Shown here in pieces: positions 1-10,786 of a stretch of 64,000 nucleotides of DNA; within the stretch, counting starts at the first letter, position 1, and each line of letters opens with the position of its first letter. Position numbers and translations under genes: made by a program. Below the pieces are notes generated by a model. It made no database searches and was not told the DNA's origin. It worked only from the letters and a program-made list of their open reading frames with translations. Origin of the DNA: Antedon mediterranea (Eukaryota; Echinodermata; Crinoidea; Comatulida; Antedonidae); assembly GCF_964355755.1 (NCBI RefSeq), contig NC_092673.1, forward strand, positions 9,183,001 to 9,247,000, in the 5' to 3' direction.

Positions 1-117
1 CTTTCGATTTGCAGTACAAATTGCTATGAAAACAAATTAATGGGAGAGACTGTAAATAGGTTTGTTCACATTAACAAGAACGGCAGATTATTGGAAGTGA
101 AGTATGTCGAGGAATAG
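1..117 (+). CDS. 3' end of a coding exon (partial, product unknown)
   Basis: Frame 1 is open from the first base of the window to a TAG at 115-117, giving 38 residues that end RLLEVKYVEE. The peptide is mixed, charged and not low-complexity, unlike most chance ORFs here. A 'tttgcag' at 8-14 could be a splice acceptor, in which case the exon starts at 15. An AATAAA at 143-148 follows the stop and could be a polyadenylation signal. I do not recognise the protein; the rest of the gene would lie left of the window. It could also be a chance ORF. Confidence 0.4.
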   Translation, partial: LSICSTNCYENKLMGETVNRFVHINKNGRLLEVKYVEE

Positions 118-540
118 ACCTAGATATCTGTACGTTAAAAGAAATAAAAATCTGCTGTGAACAATTTCATTAAATCAGTGGTTAACAATATGGATTTGAT
201 TGCTGAAACTAGTGATGACATGAAAGTTGACTATTTAAATTGTGTGGGGGTGGGGGAGGAAAAAAACCTTCCCATTCCAACTGAAATTGTTGGATATCAC
301 ATCCTATACAATAATAATAGTGACCTTATTTTCAAAGACTGAATTGAAAGTGCATATTGAGACAAAATGCATCAAATGCCATTTAAAAGTGGCTATACTC
401 CAGAAATTGCTTATAAAATTGTGTCATCTTGTAAAAAAAGAAATAATTAATAATAATCAGCTTTATGTTTGTTTGTTAATGAATGTTTGTCAACTTATCA
501 ACATTAACATGAAGTTGTGCACTTACGAATTTTAATGATT
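118..540. other. AT-rich stretch, no gene seen
   Basis: This is presumably 3' flank of the coding end at the left edge. ORFs of 61 and 97 codons cross it in different frames, but they are low-complexity, lysine- and isoleucine-rich, and look like chance ORFs. Confidence 0.4.
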
Positions 541-1605
541 GATCAAAAGTGATTTTTTATTAATATATGGTGAAAAGTTTAATTCATATCAAGGGTCAAC
601 TCTCTGTGTAATAAAAATAGCATGTTTTACAAAAACTATGTGCTCTTAAAATTTAAAAATGTGCATTTTTTCTTTTTTAATTTTTGAATTTCTTTTTACA
701 AGATTCATGACATTTTATGCATGTCAAAAACTCTTCTGCGTACAAACCTGTTTATGCGTACGGTGCACAAAAAGAATGAAAACGATCTTTTTTTCTTGAA
801 TTTTTTTTCCAGCCTTATAAAAAAATTGAGACCATTTCAACTTTAAATCACATCATACGAACATGTTGAAAATTGTCAAAATCATGCCTATTTTGAATAT
901 ATTATAGCTCCTCAGGATCAATGGTGACCCCAATTTAATATGCAAGCAGTTAACTTGTAGGTATGAATCAATGCACAATTTTTACGTCTTGGATGTTGTG
1001 ACGTCATCATATGATTTTTGTCATAGCTCATCAAATTTAATAGAGCACATCTTGCCTAATCGTATTCCAGTTCCCCCAGATTTTACTATTGTATTGGTCA
1101 ATCAATTATCCTTCACACGAGTTACAAATTTTGATGATGCCATAAGGTAAAAAAAATGATTTAACCTGTGGTCACTTCATCAGTACAGCATATTTCTATC
1201 TCTTATATCTCTTCTGAATTTAAAGTGATAGTCATTATTATTACTTATTATGGAAGTTGCTGAAATGTGGATATATTCATGTAAAAATTTGTTGTGATGA
1301 AATTAAATTTCAAATATTGCATTGGATCTTTTGCGTCTTACTTTAGGTCATCACATTTAAAAGAGCGCGCATCTTTGTGTTTCATTTTAATGAAGTCATC
1401 ATGTTAAAAATTAGAACAAAAGGTGGGTAATTTCACCTACGCTACACTGTATGTAGTATGTATACAGTACTGAGTATACTATTATACTTAGACACAAAAT
1501 AGAGAGCACACTATTAAACATTATTTTATTTTCTTCAGGTCATTATCATGGCGTTTGGCGTTTGTCGTGCGAATAACTAACTTGTCAAAGTGATAAGTTC
1601 AAATC
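541..1605 (-). mobile_element. Diverged reverse-oriented copy of the 5.1-8.5 kb element
   Basis: Read on the minus strand, 1549-1605 matches the start of the elements at 5112 and 6948: the near-hairpin AACTTATCACTTTGACAAGT, then a diverged AGTTATCCGC and the CGACAAACGCC block. Further in, the CRE palindrome TGACGTCA (999-1006) and the 'approximately 20 bp after it, bind to clean-up' type flanks of the longer copies recur in weakened form (for example the block around 940-1090). The far limit near 541 is approximate. No coding capacity is visible. Confidence 0.5.
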
Positions 1606-2094
1606 TAGTTATAATTTAATTTTGTCACCATTTAATCATACCTGAAAAGGCATTTAATAAAAATGATAGGAACAATTTCATCTACACTTAATAGGTGAAA
1701 GTGTAGTAATCAAGGATCGTTAAAAAAAAGTTAATTGAAATTGAAGCATGCATGTATTAATGTTATTGTTTTTTATTAGCAATGGAGTATACCAAACAAG
1801 TTTAATAATATTAATAAGGTCATATCCAAATGTCAAGGTTTCACTGACAGATATTGATTTCAATTATAATAAGAAGACCTCCATATTTGTTGATTATGAG
1901 ACATAATTAGCTACTTATCATGTGTCTACGAGTACCTCTAATTCGAGAGAAAAGTTAAGTTAAGGTAGAGAATAGTACAGTATCTGATATTTATTTATCT
2001 GCCTCTCTCCCGATAAAATACAATTTCCGTTTGATATTTTGTTTAAACCAAAAAATATCCTCTAGATAAAGAAAAATAGGAATATAAAAGCAAT

Positions 2095-2450
2095 ACAGAA
2101 TAAAGCACTGCAGCCTAATAAAGCACTGCAGCCTAATAAAGCACTGCAGCCTAATAAAGTACTGCAGCCTAATAAAGCACTGCACCCTAATAAAGCAATA
2201 GTGGGATAAAGAATACAGTCAGATATAGAAGCACTGCAGCCTAACAGTCAGATATAGAAGCACGTCAGATATAGAAGCACTGCAGCCTAATAAAGTACTG
2301 CAGCCTAATAAAGCACTGCAGCCTAATAAAGCAATAGTGGGATAAAGAATACAGTCAGATATAGAAGCACTGCAGCCTAATAAAGCAATAGTGGGATAAG
2401 AAATACAGTCAGATAGAAGCAATACTAAATAAAGCACTGTAGCCTATACA
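2095..2450. repeat. 18-bp minisatellite with a nested longer unit
   Basis: The core unit TAAAGCACTGCAGCCTAA repeats head to tail from about 2101. From about 2190 it alternates with a longer unit containing 'gcaatagtgggataaag' and 'cagtcagatatagaag'. The unit length is a multiple of three, so minus-strand ORFs of 64 and 72 codons here encode repetitive peptides; they are products of the repeat and not genes. Confidence 0.85.
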
Positions 2451-3734
2451 TTTGAATAAAACAAACAGAATAGTCGTATATAGACAAGCGGGAAATTTCC
2501 ACGTTAAGGGCAAACAAATTATTGTGTTGGCCAAGCCTGTCCAACCCTAAACTGGAAAAAAGCAGGTTGTTTTTTTTATGAGTCAAACGGCTTCACTGGA
2601 TATCTAAAAGAGTGCATGCAACAGTGAATTGATCATGTTATAACCGGAATAATCGATTATCAATTTGGGGATGTAAGTTGTAACTAATACAATAAACTAG
2701 AAAGCCACTCCGAGGGTGCATCTTCCGCCTACTGTAAAATTCTCCTACATAAGATTTATCCGACAAAAAATATATATATATTTGTGTGTGTCTTAATGCT
2801 GTTTGAGATTTAAGCTAATTTCACTACAAGCATGTGTATGCGAGTTTGATGTAATGGTTATGTAACAAGCCTTTCAATTAACAATAGCTTCAGTTGACTA
2901 ACAATAGAACATCAACGCAAAAATCAAACAAGTGAATTTGAAAAGAAATAGGTTTTTTTTAAACTACTCGAATCAAAAAAGGTGCACATTAAATCAAATT
3001 ATGTTTTAAAATTACAATCACCAATTATAACTCTTGCCTCTTGTACAAAAATGAAGTTTTTTGGACAAGTAGTTCTCGAGAAAATGCAATTTTAGTTTAC
3101 TTGTTACTTTAAGACTGCTCGCCGGCTTTTGAAAAATTCTGTCCTATCTTTTTCTTTGACCACATATCTATCTGTATATTCATTTTAGTAAAGATCTTTT
3201 AATTACTTATTGAGTAATCCTGCTAACAAACAAACAGACAAACAAACACACGCAAAAGGAAAGGTATACATAGGGGAAACTGAGCGAGATCTTAAAACAA
3301 ATTATCAATAGTTTTGCAAACACTATAAAGTTAATTGGAAATTGCTGAACTGATTGCTACTGTTTCTTCTTGGAATTCCAGAAGCACTAAAGAAGCCATT
3401 GAAATCAATACTATTCATTAGGACATTGGATGTGTCATCAGTGATATTTGGGTATCTTTATTAGTCGCTAACTATGTTGGTCGGTTGGTTGGTTGGTTGG
3501 TCGGTAGGTAAACACTAACTTGAGCATGCGACTGCAGCCATGTATATGGCCTTGTTTAATAAGAATCTAAATCAACAGTAAACCATGCCATAGTCTTTGG
3601 TCAGTTTACACATGGTTTTTGATTGGTCTGTAGTTGTACCAAGGACTGCAACAGTGAAATTAAACCTCTTTGCTCCACATAATACTTTAAAAGGGACATT
3701 ACACAACAGGACTGTTAGGGAGTAGTCTGGGTGC

Positions 3735-3802
3735 AGTACAAATTTTGCGGGAAAAAAGTAAAGGAAAATTTGTTTTGGGTTTTTCTGATAGAGTATACCA
3801 AT
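3735..3802 (+). repeat. Dispersed repeat shared with 8867-8930 (opposite strand)
   Basis: The sequence 'agtaaaggaaaattt..tttttctgataragtatacc' inside the foldback centre matches, in reverse complement, the segment at about 8867-8930. This shows a shared repeat, so the short ORFs over both sites (95 codons at 3731-4018 and 61 codons at 8829-9014) are probably not genes. Confidence 0.55.
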
Positions 3803-4086
3803 GCTGCAAAAAAGAGATCTGAACAAATTAAAACTTTGCAAAATCTACGTCCTATAGTTCGGTTAAGCAAAAAGAAGACACTTCACATTGATCAGCAATT
3901 CTTCTCAGATCAGTGTTCAAAAATCTTCGTCTGTACAAAATATGCCTTGAAAGGCAAATATGTAATCGATCGCGTGTGTTTGTTTGTCTGTCTGTTTGTC
4001 TGTTTGTTTGTTTGTTAGCAGGATTACTCAAAAAGTAATTACAAGGTCTTTACCAAAATGAATGTACAGATAGATATGTGGTCAAG

Positions 4087-4170
4087 GACCATTCCATTAA
4101 ATTTGGGGACCATTTCGGACCACGGTCCCAATTCTGGACCACTTTTTAGTATACTTTTCAGACCTGCTGG
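4087..4170. repeat. Insertion in one arm of the foldback
   Basis: These bases interrupt the right arm and are absent from the left arm. They contain four spaced GGACCA/GGTCC motifs, which suggests a tiny inserted element or a replication slip product. No target duplication was recognised. Confidence 0.45.
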
Positions 4171-4639
4171 TGTTAAAAAGATAGGACAGAATTTTTCAAA
4201 AGCCGGCGAGCAGTCTTAAAGTAACAAGTAAACTCAAATTGAATTTTCTCGAGAACTACTTGTCCAAAAAACTTCATTTTTGTACAAGAGGCAAGAGTTA
4301 TAATTTGTGATTTGTAATTTTAAAACATAATTTGATTTAATGTGCACATTTTTTTATGCGAGTAGTTTACAAAACCTATTTCTTTTCAAATTCACTCGTT
4401 TGATTTTTGCGTTGCTGTTCTATTGTTAGTCAACTGAAGCTATTGTTAAGTGAAAGGCTTGTTACATAACCATTACACCAAACTCGCATACACATGCTTG
4501 TAGTGAAATTAGCGTAAATCACAAACAGCATTAAGACACACACAAAAATATATATATATATTTTTTTACCGGAGAAATCTTATGTAGGAGAATTTTACAG
4601 TAGGCGGAGGTATGCACTCTCGGAGTGGCTTTCTAGTTA

Positions 4640-5104
4640 AAAGTGATGTCTCTTAATATAATGACCCTTTCCAAAAGCTTAACACCATGGTCGGTAATTT
4701 TCTGTCTATTTTGAGGTGGATAGCAAGAAACAACACCCATGAAATTTTCCGGTTCCATCTGAGAATGGTAGGTGAATCTGCATTATATCATAGGCTGATC
4801 CAGAGAGAGATCCAAAAATTAGGACAGGCCTATGTTTTACATTTTTTACAATTTTTAAGCCCTCGCAAATTCTTCCCCTCTCCAACCCAAACCTCCTAAA
4901 TCAAAATCTCATCCTAATGTTGGGAAGACTGGGTGAGGGGGACAATTACTGTAAGTAGATGTACATTCATGTGGACAAATTGGTCGCCATATTGGATTCT
5001 GGCATGATGATGTCATTGTTATCGACTCAATTGATCAACTACTATGAGAAGTAGTTATTAAAGTAAGCCTCAGTTAATCTTAAACATCATAACATAACTC
5101 CAAA
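4640..5104. other. Spacer without recognised genes
   Basis: A 70-codon plus ORF at 4687-4899 lies here. Its sequence has no domain I recognise and no splice context, so I do not call it a gene. Confidence 0.35.
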
Positions 5105-6946
5105 TAACACTAGACATGAAACTCGTCACTTTGACGAGTTAGTTATCCGCACGACAGATGCCACGTGCACGTCATACGTTAAAAACTATAATAAGAGGTG
5201 GTCCTGTATTTTCGCCTTGTATTATAATTATACAGTACACTGTGTATAAAAGGAGACATTAATTCTACATGATACAGAGGGCGGCAAACAACAATTTGCT
5301 CACATCAGAGACTATGCTGGTGTACATTGTACTACTGTACTGTATATTATATGACATATTAACTGAATTATGGGACCTGCCTTTAATTCAAATATTTAAC
5401 ATGATGACGTCATAAAAAAAACAACACAACGATAGCAATTTCTGAAGAAAATTATCTTAGCAACAACATATTAACGTTAAGAAGAAATTTGAATACGTAA
5501 AATGTTGGTGCGCGCACATTTAAATGTGATGAACTATTACGCAAAATATGAAAATACGACTTTTTTTATTCAACTGGCAATATGATGACGTCACAACATC
5601 CGATTGGCAAAATGTTTACATGAATTCGTATCTACAATCCTATAGCTTCCAGAAAACGTTTTAATCGTGATTATTACATGTTATTCTTACGAGCTATAAC
5701 AGATTAAAATTTACTGTAAAGATGAAATTAATGACGCTGTTAATTAAAATTTTTAGGCATGGTGACGTCATCAAAATTAAAATATTTTTAACTCATGCGT
5801 AAGATAGTTGATTGACCTAGACAATACTAAAATCTCAGAGAAAAAGGAATACAGATAGGCGTGATGCGCTCCATTGAATATGATGAGCAATAACGAAAGA
5901 GACAAAAATCCTATATTTTACATTCGTGTGGCCATACGATGACGTCACAATGTCCGGTTAGCCATATTGATTCATGATCCGATTTCTACAACTCATCAAC
6001 TTCCAGAATATGTAATTAAAAAAAAGTTCACCTCGTTGTTTAGAATCTATGACTGTTTAAAAAAAGGCATAATTTTGACAAATTTTTGAACTTTTTCATC
6101 AAAAACGCACGTAAAGTATCCAATTCAACGTGCCCGTATGACGTCATTGTAAGTCGTTGTTTTAAAATTGGTAAAATTACTATAAAAGGCTGGAAAAACA
6201 TAATTCAATAAAAAAAAATACTTTTAGCGCTACGTGCGCACCACGCGCATAAAATTGTTCGCGTGCGTGGGAAATTTTGACATGGTCAAAATGTCATGAT
6301 CAGCGTAGAAAGTTGATTAAAAATTAATTTTGCGCATTTTGAATTTTAAATGCGCGTGCGCGCGTAACTTTGTGTAAAACACGCAATTTTTTTCCACAGA
6401 AAGTTAGCGCATGATATAAATTAAACTTTTGCTAAGTTTCAATTTAAATTGTTATATGGTTTTAAATCTATGTTAAATACGCGAAATTCATAAAATCGTG
6501 CGTAAGTCACGTTGCGCATTTCTGACGTCATTCACAATAGGAGGTGCACAACTTCACGTGAATGCCCATATGTTGACAAAGTTATGAAATGTTATGTTTA
6601 CACGTTTTTGAGATACGCGAGATACAAAAATAGAGGAGAAATGCGCGTGCGCGCGTAACGTCTTGTAAAACATGGCATTTTTAATCCACAAAAAGTTTGC
6701 CCTTGATATGACTTAAATTTTCACAAAGTGTCAAAACAAATTTATGCTTGGTTTTTAGTCTATGATCAATCATAAAAAATCATAAAATCGCACGTAAGTC
6801 ACGTTGCGCAACTCTGACGTCATTCAAAAATAGGAGGTGCACAACTTCACATAAATGCCCATATGTTGACAAAGTTATGAAATGTTATGTTTACAAGTTT
6901 TTGAGATACGTGAGACACAAAAATGAGGGAGAAAGAAATAAGAAAA
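5105..6946 (+). mobile_element. CRE-palindrome-rich non-coding element, copy 1
   Basis: Starts ACTAGACATGAAACTCGTCA, followed by the hairpin AACTCGTCA-ctt-TGACGAGTT and then AGTTATCCGC. It has no ORF of note. TGACGTCA occurs perfectly at 5405, 5586, 5763, 5940, 6139, 6523 and 6815. The 'gcgcgtgcgcgcgtaac' to 'gttgacaaagttatgaaatg' block is duplicated in tandem (about 6350-6625 and 6640-6930). The copy stops just before a second copy begins and lacks the hairpin tail found on copy 2. It is probably a non-autonomous transposon; its class is not proven. Confidence 0.65.
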
Positions 6947-8520
6947 ACTAGACATGAAACTCGTCACTTTGACGAGTTAGTTATCCGCACGACAAACGCC
7001 ACGTGCACGTCATACGTTGGAATATTGCACACAGAAAAAGATTATGGCATTATGACCTGAAAAATATGATATGTTGTTAGTGCTGAATTCTGTCAATTTT
7101 GTGTAATATTATACAGTATAAACAGTATAATATGTATACATATTACATACAGTGCAGAATAGGTGAAATTATGGGACCCGCCATTTATTCATATTTTTAA
7201 CATGGCTACGGTATCAAAATTAAACTCTAAGATAGCAATTTCGGAAGGAAATTATCTCAGCAACAACATATTAACATGTAGAAGGAATTTGAATACGTAA
7301 AATATAGATGCGCGCTCTTTTAAATGTGATAAACTATGACGCAAAAGGTGAAAATACGACATTTTTTAGTTAACTGGCCATATGATGACGTCATAACATC
7401 TGATTAGCAAAATTTTCACATGAATTCGTATCTACAATCCAATAGCTTCCAGAAAACGTTTTAATCATGATTATCACTTTTTATTCTTACGAGCTATAAC
7501 AGATTGAAATTTACTGTAAAGATGAAAATAAGTGACCCACGTTATTTACATTTTTAGACATGATGACGTCATAAAAATTTAAATATTTTTAACTCATTGG
7601 AAAGATAGTTGATTGACCTAGACAGTATTAAAATCTTGCAGAAAATGAAATACGGATAAGCGTGATGCGCTCCATTGAATGTGATGAGCAATAACGAAGA
7701 GAAAAAATTCCTATATTTTGCATTCGTGTGGCCATACGATGACGTCACAATGTCCGGTTAGCCATATTGATCCATCATCCGATATCTACAACTCATTAAC
7801 TTCCAGAATATGTAATTAAAAAAAAAGTTCACCTCATAGTTTAGAATCTATGACTGTTTAAAAAAAGGCATAATTTTCATGAATTTTGGAACTTTTTCAT
7901 CAAAAACGCGCGAAAATTTTCCAATTCGACGTGCTCGTATGACGTAATTTTAAGTCAAAAATGGTTTTAAAATGGTAAAATTACTCTAGAAGGCTGGAAA
8001 AACATAATTCATACAAAAAAAGATGTTTTTCACGGTACGTGGCCACCGCGCGCAAAAAAATGCGCGCACGTGGGAATTTTTGACATGCTCAAAATGTCAT
8101 GAAACGCGTAGAAAGTTGATTAGAAATTGATTTTTCGCATTTTGAAATTTTAAACGCGCGTGCGCGCGTAACTTCGTGTGAAACATGCCATTTTTTCCCC
8201 ACAGTCAGTTAGCGCAAGATATAAATTAAACTTTTGTTAAGTTTCAATTTAAATTGCTATATGGTTTTCGATCTATGTTAAATACGCGAAATTCGTTAAA
8301 ACGCGCGTAAATCACGTTGCGCAATTCTGACGTCATTCACAATAGGAGGTGCACAATTTCACGTGAATGCCCACATGTTGACAAAGTTATAAAATGTTTT
8401 GTTTACAAGTTTTTGAGATACGCGAGACACAAAATTGACAGAAAGAAAGAATAATACAGAAAAAAAAAAAAAAGATGATTTCATACAGTTACAAGGAGTT
8501 ATCCGCTACTAAGCGGATAA

Positions 8521-8522
<2 letters not shown>
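6947..8522 (+). mobile_element. CRE-palindrome-rich non-coding element, copy 2
   Basis: Begins with the same ACTAGACATGAAACTCGTCA start as copy 1 and runs colinearly with it, with one copy of the 'gcgcgtgcgcgcgtaac' block. TGACGTCA is at 7386, 7564, 7740 and 8328. It ends in an A-rich stretch and the hairpin at 8497-8522. AGTTATCCGC near the left end (about 6977) is the inverse of GCGGATAACT at 8513-8522, so subterminal inverted repeats sit inside the ends. This layout recalls non-autonomous Helitron2/Helentron-type elements, but that is inference. Confidence 0.65.
8497..8522. repeat. Hairpin 1 of a four-hairpin array
   Basis: Stem of 11 bp (8497-8507 with 8512-8522) around the loop ACTA. 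It is preceded by 'tacagttacaagg' and followed by a run of about 28 A. Confidence 0.9.
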
Positions 8523-8555
<33 letters not shown>

Positions 8556-8571
8556 CAGGACGATTACAAGG

Positions 8572-8597
8572 AGTTATCCGCTACTAAGCGGATAACT
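8572..8597. repeat. Hairpin 2 of the array
   Basis: Identical to hairpin 1: 11-bp stem, loop ACTA, preceded by 'gattacaagg' and followed by an A-rich run. Confidence 0.9.
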
Positions 8598-8634
8598 AAT
8601 AAAGATGAAAAAAAAAGATATTTACAATAACAAG

Positions 8635-8667
8635 GGTTATCCGCAACTTTACAAGTTGCGGATAACC
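8635..8667. repeat. Hairpin 3 of the array
   Basis: Fifteen-bp perfect stem (8635-8649 with 8653-8667), loop TAC. The base GGTTATCCGC is nearly shared with hairpins 1 and 2, but the upper stem AACTT/AAGTT is different and still pairs. Confidence 0.9.
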
Positions 8668-8696
8668 AAAAATGTTGATCTCGTACAATAACAAGG

Positions 8697-8728
8697 AGTT
8701 ATCCGCTTGGTATACCAAGCGGATAACT
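8697..8728. repeat. Hairpin 4 of the array (perfect 32-bp palindrome)
   Basis: 8697-8712 is the exact reverse complement of 8713-8728. The outer stem AGTTATCCGC is shared with the others; the inner part TTGGTA/TACCAA is unique and fully paired. It is preceded by 'acaataacaagg' as in hairpin 3. Confidence 0.9.
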
Positions 8729-8729
8729 A

Positions 8730-9982
8730 AAAAACAGTAAATTTGTTTTCCCTATCCCCTATTTGTGTGTGTTAATAGGCATTTGTGTGTGTTATATAGG
8801 CCAAAATTTAAAAGTACCCTAAACAATTTTGCACAAGACTCTGGGATGGGGATTTTTTTCTGACATTTTATATGGTATACTTTATCAGAAAAACGTTCAA
8901 ACTAATTTTCCTTTACTTTTTCCTGCAAATGTGTATATTAACTGTTCTGCACCAAGCAGGCTAGAGGAGGATGAGATACTATGTTTGCTACAGCATAAAA
9001 TCATAAACAGATGACAGTTGTTTTATTAGTTATGCACCCTTGCATGAAGGCTGGCAAAAGACACACCTACTACTACTACTACTAACTATTGGGCTATTAG
9101 TAGATTAGGGCTAGCCTAGATCTACAGTACCTAGATAGTATTAATAGCAGTAGTAGTATGCTACTATGGGTGTATTGATTTGGGTGAATATGTGCCTAGC
9201 TAGCATAGCATCTTTCTCCCTCCCCTGTCTCATGTGTAGGCTATAAGCAGTAAATTCTAACATTTCATCTAGTTCCAATGTCATGGATCTACAATTTCTT
9301 TACAAATTTAAAATAATAATTTATAAATAACAACACAAGTTCTCCATAATTGTGATGGTCAATTTTGAGAAATTACTGTTTTATTTTGGTATTATTTTAA
9401 TATACACAGCATGAGTAATTTGGTCGGGGAAAACTTTACATTATCCGCAACATCTTAAAAACTGTACGATGTGATCGTATTTTATCAATCATGCTCTGGT
9501 TACTGTTGGGGAATCCCCAAAACAACACAACTCACACACACGGCAGTACTTACTGCAAATGTTGCTGAATCTGTTGATCACAATTTTCTCCAACAGAACA
9601 ATATTTAATTGTACCTACCTACCAGTATGTATACTGTATACATGTATCAGTTTTCAAATAAGGATACTCTAATAGTACAATGTTCCTATGTAATTATTAC
9701 TATGTAGTTAATTATTTGCTTTTCCATTGTACTTGGCCCTGCAGCGCCTGAAAATTGACAACTTTCTACTTGACTACTAATTATGTTGGTATGGCGTAGC
9801 TAGAGAAGATGTGCACAAGTATATTGTGTATATAATATCTATACATATCTCCACAATGAATTACATTCATGTTATTGATATAATAACAGTAAAAATGCAA
9901 TATTTAAGTTACAAAAAATAAGTTATTTCATAAGCATTTTGTTTGTGTTGAAACTTTTACAGGGGTGTCACTAACCCACTAG
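8730..9982. other. AT-rich intergenic sequence
   Basis: Apart from the dispersed repeat at about 8867-8930 and a short CTA microsatellite near 9066-9085 I see no gene, RNA or element here. Confidence 0.4.
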
Positions 9983-9996
9983 AATACCCATTGCAT
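9983..9996. repeat. Left 14-bp direct repeat flanking a 2-kb insertion
   Basis: AATACCCATTGCAT here recurs exactly at 11998-12011. The left copy abuts a T-rich run that would be the tail of a minus-strand LINE, so the pair could be a target site duplication. Confidence 0.5.
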
Positions 9997-10560
9997 TTTT
10001 TATTTTTTTTTTAAATTTTATTTCAACAATATTTTATGAGGGTGGTCCATCCAGCATCAGCTGATCATTAGGGACCCTCAAACAATACAAGCAAAAAATA
10101 CAAAATAAACTATAAAAACACAAAATTAACAAAGATGAAAAAATTAAATATATATATAAATATACAGTAGGCCAACAATGAAAGAAGGATAAAAAGAAAT
10201 AAAATCAGAGAGAGAGAGAGAGAAACAGGTGTTTTTACAAAAGAGATTTAAAGGAGAAGAAATTGTAAGAGTTACGAATGCTTAAAGGTAGAGAATTAAA
10301 GAAAGAAGGAGCATTGAAACTAAAAGAAAGTTTAAAGATTTCAAGGTAAGGACGAGGGACAAGAAGATCTCCTTTAGTTAAAAGCTGACAGATAGTAAGT
10401 GGAGCAGAGTGATATAGAGCTTTAAAAGAAAGACATGCCAGCTGAAAGAGGTATCGTTCATGGAAGGGGAGAGTCTTAGCACTGGAAAAGTGGTGAGGAG
10501 AGAGATGTGTAGTGGGAGATCGAGTAGTAGACGGAGCATGAGTATACATATCATTATTAT
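9997..10560 (-). pseudogene. 3' fragment of a LINE (CR1/L2-like), truncated
   Basis: The minus-strand ORF 10235-10549 (104 codons) ends with the usual C-terminus of CR1/L2-type reverse transcriptase proteins: a segment like LFQLACLSFKALYHSAP, then FKLSFSFNAPSFFNSLPLSI and a final FKSLL. Beyond the stop, the minus strand carries a 3' UTR with 'gagggtccctaatgatcagc' and an A-rich tail at about 9997-10025. Everything upstream of the C-terminus, including the catalytic domain, is missing. It is a dead 5'-truncated insertion. Confidence 0.75.
10209..10224. repeat. AG microsatellite
   Basis: Short run of AG dinucleotides inside the LINE 3' UTR. Confidence 0.8.
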
Positions 10561-10786
10561 GGCAAGTAACTTTCCAAGAAATCTTGTAGGCCTATATTGC
10601 TCAAAAACAAATAAAACATCAAAATTATCTATAAAATTTCCAAATTCTCAGCTGGTACATCTTCCTATAAAAAAAACATCAAGCTGGTTTGACAAATTTG
10701 TTTATCAACCCTCTCAGGTAGTTGAACTGAAAAAGGATAGCAGGAAAACAAGGGGCTTTGTGTGCTTTGAGTCGAGTATACACAAC

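Larger units (their letters stand above)
2695..4638. mobile_element. Foldback element with arms of more than 500 bp
   Basis: The left arm (2695-3250) and right arm (3975-4638) are reverse complements over nearly their full length. Matching blocks include AACTAGAAAGCCACTCCG at the left end against CGGAGTGGCTTTCTAGTT at the right end, the GCCGGCGAGCAGTCTTAAAG block and the CAAACAAACAGACAAA microsatellite. The right arm carries about 85 extra bases (roughly 4086-4170) with repeated GGACCA motifs. The centre (3251-3974) has no convincing gene. I could not see a target duplication. Confidence 0.8.

Noticed and set aside
1991-2437. Minus-strand ORFs of 64 and 72 codons with repeating Leu/Gly/Cys peptides
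   Set aside because: Products of an 18-bp tandem repeat.
8497-8728. CRISPR-like array of palindromic repeats
   Set aside because: Only four units with unequal spacers full of A runs, in an animal genome; they fit element tails.
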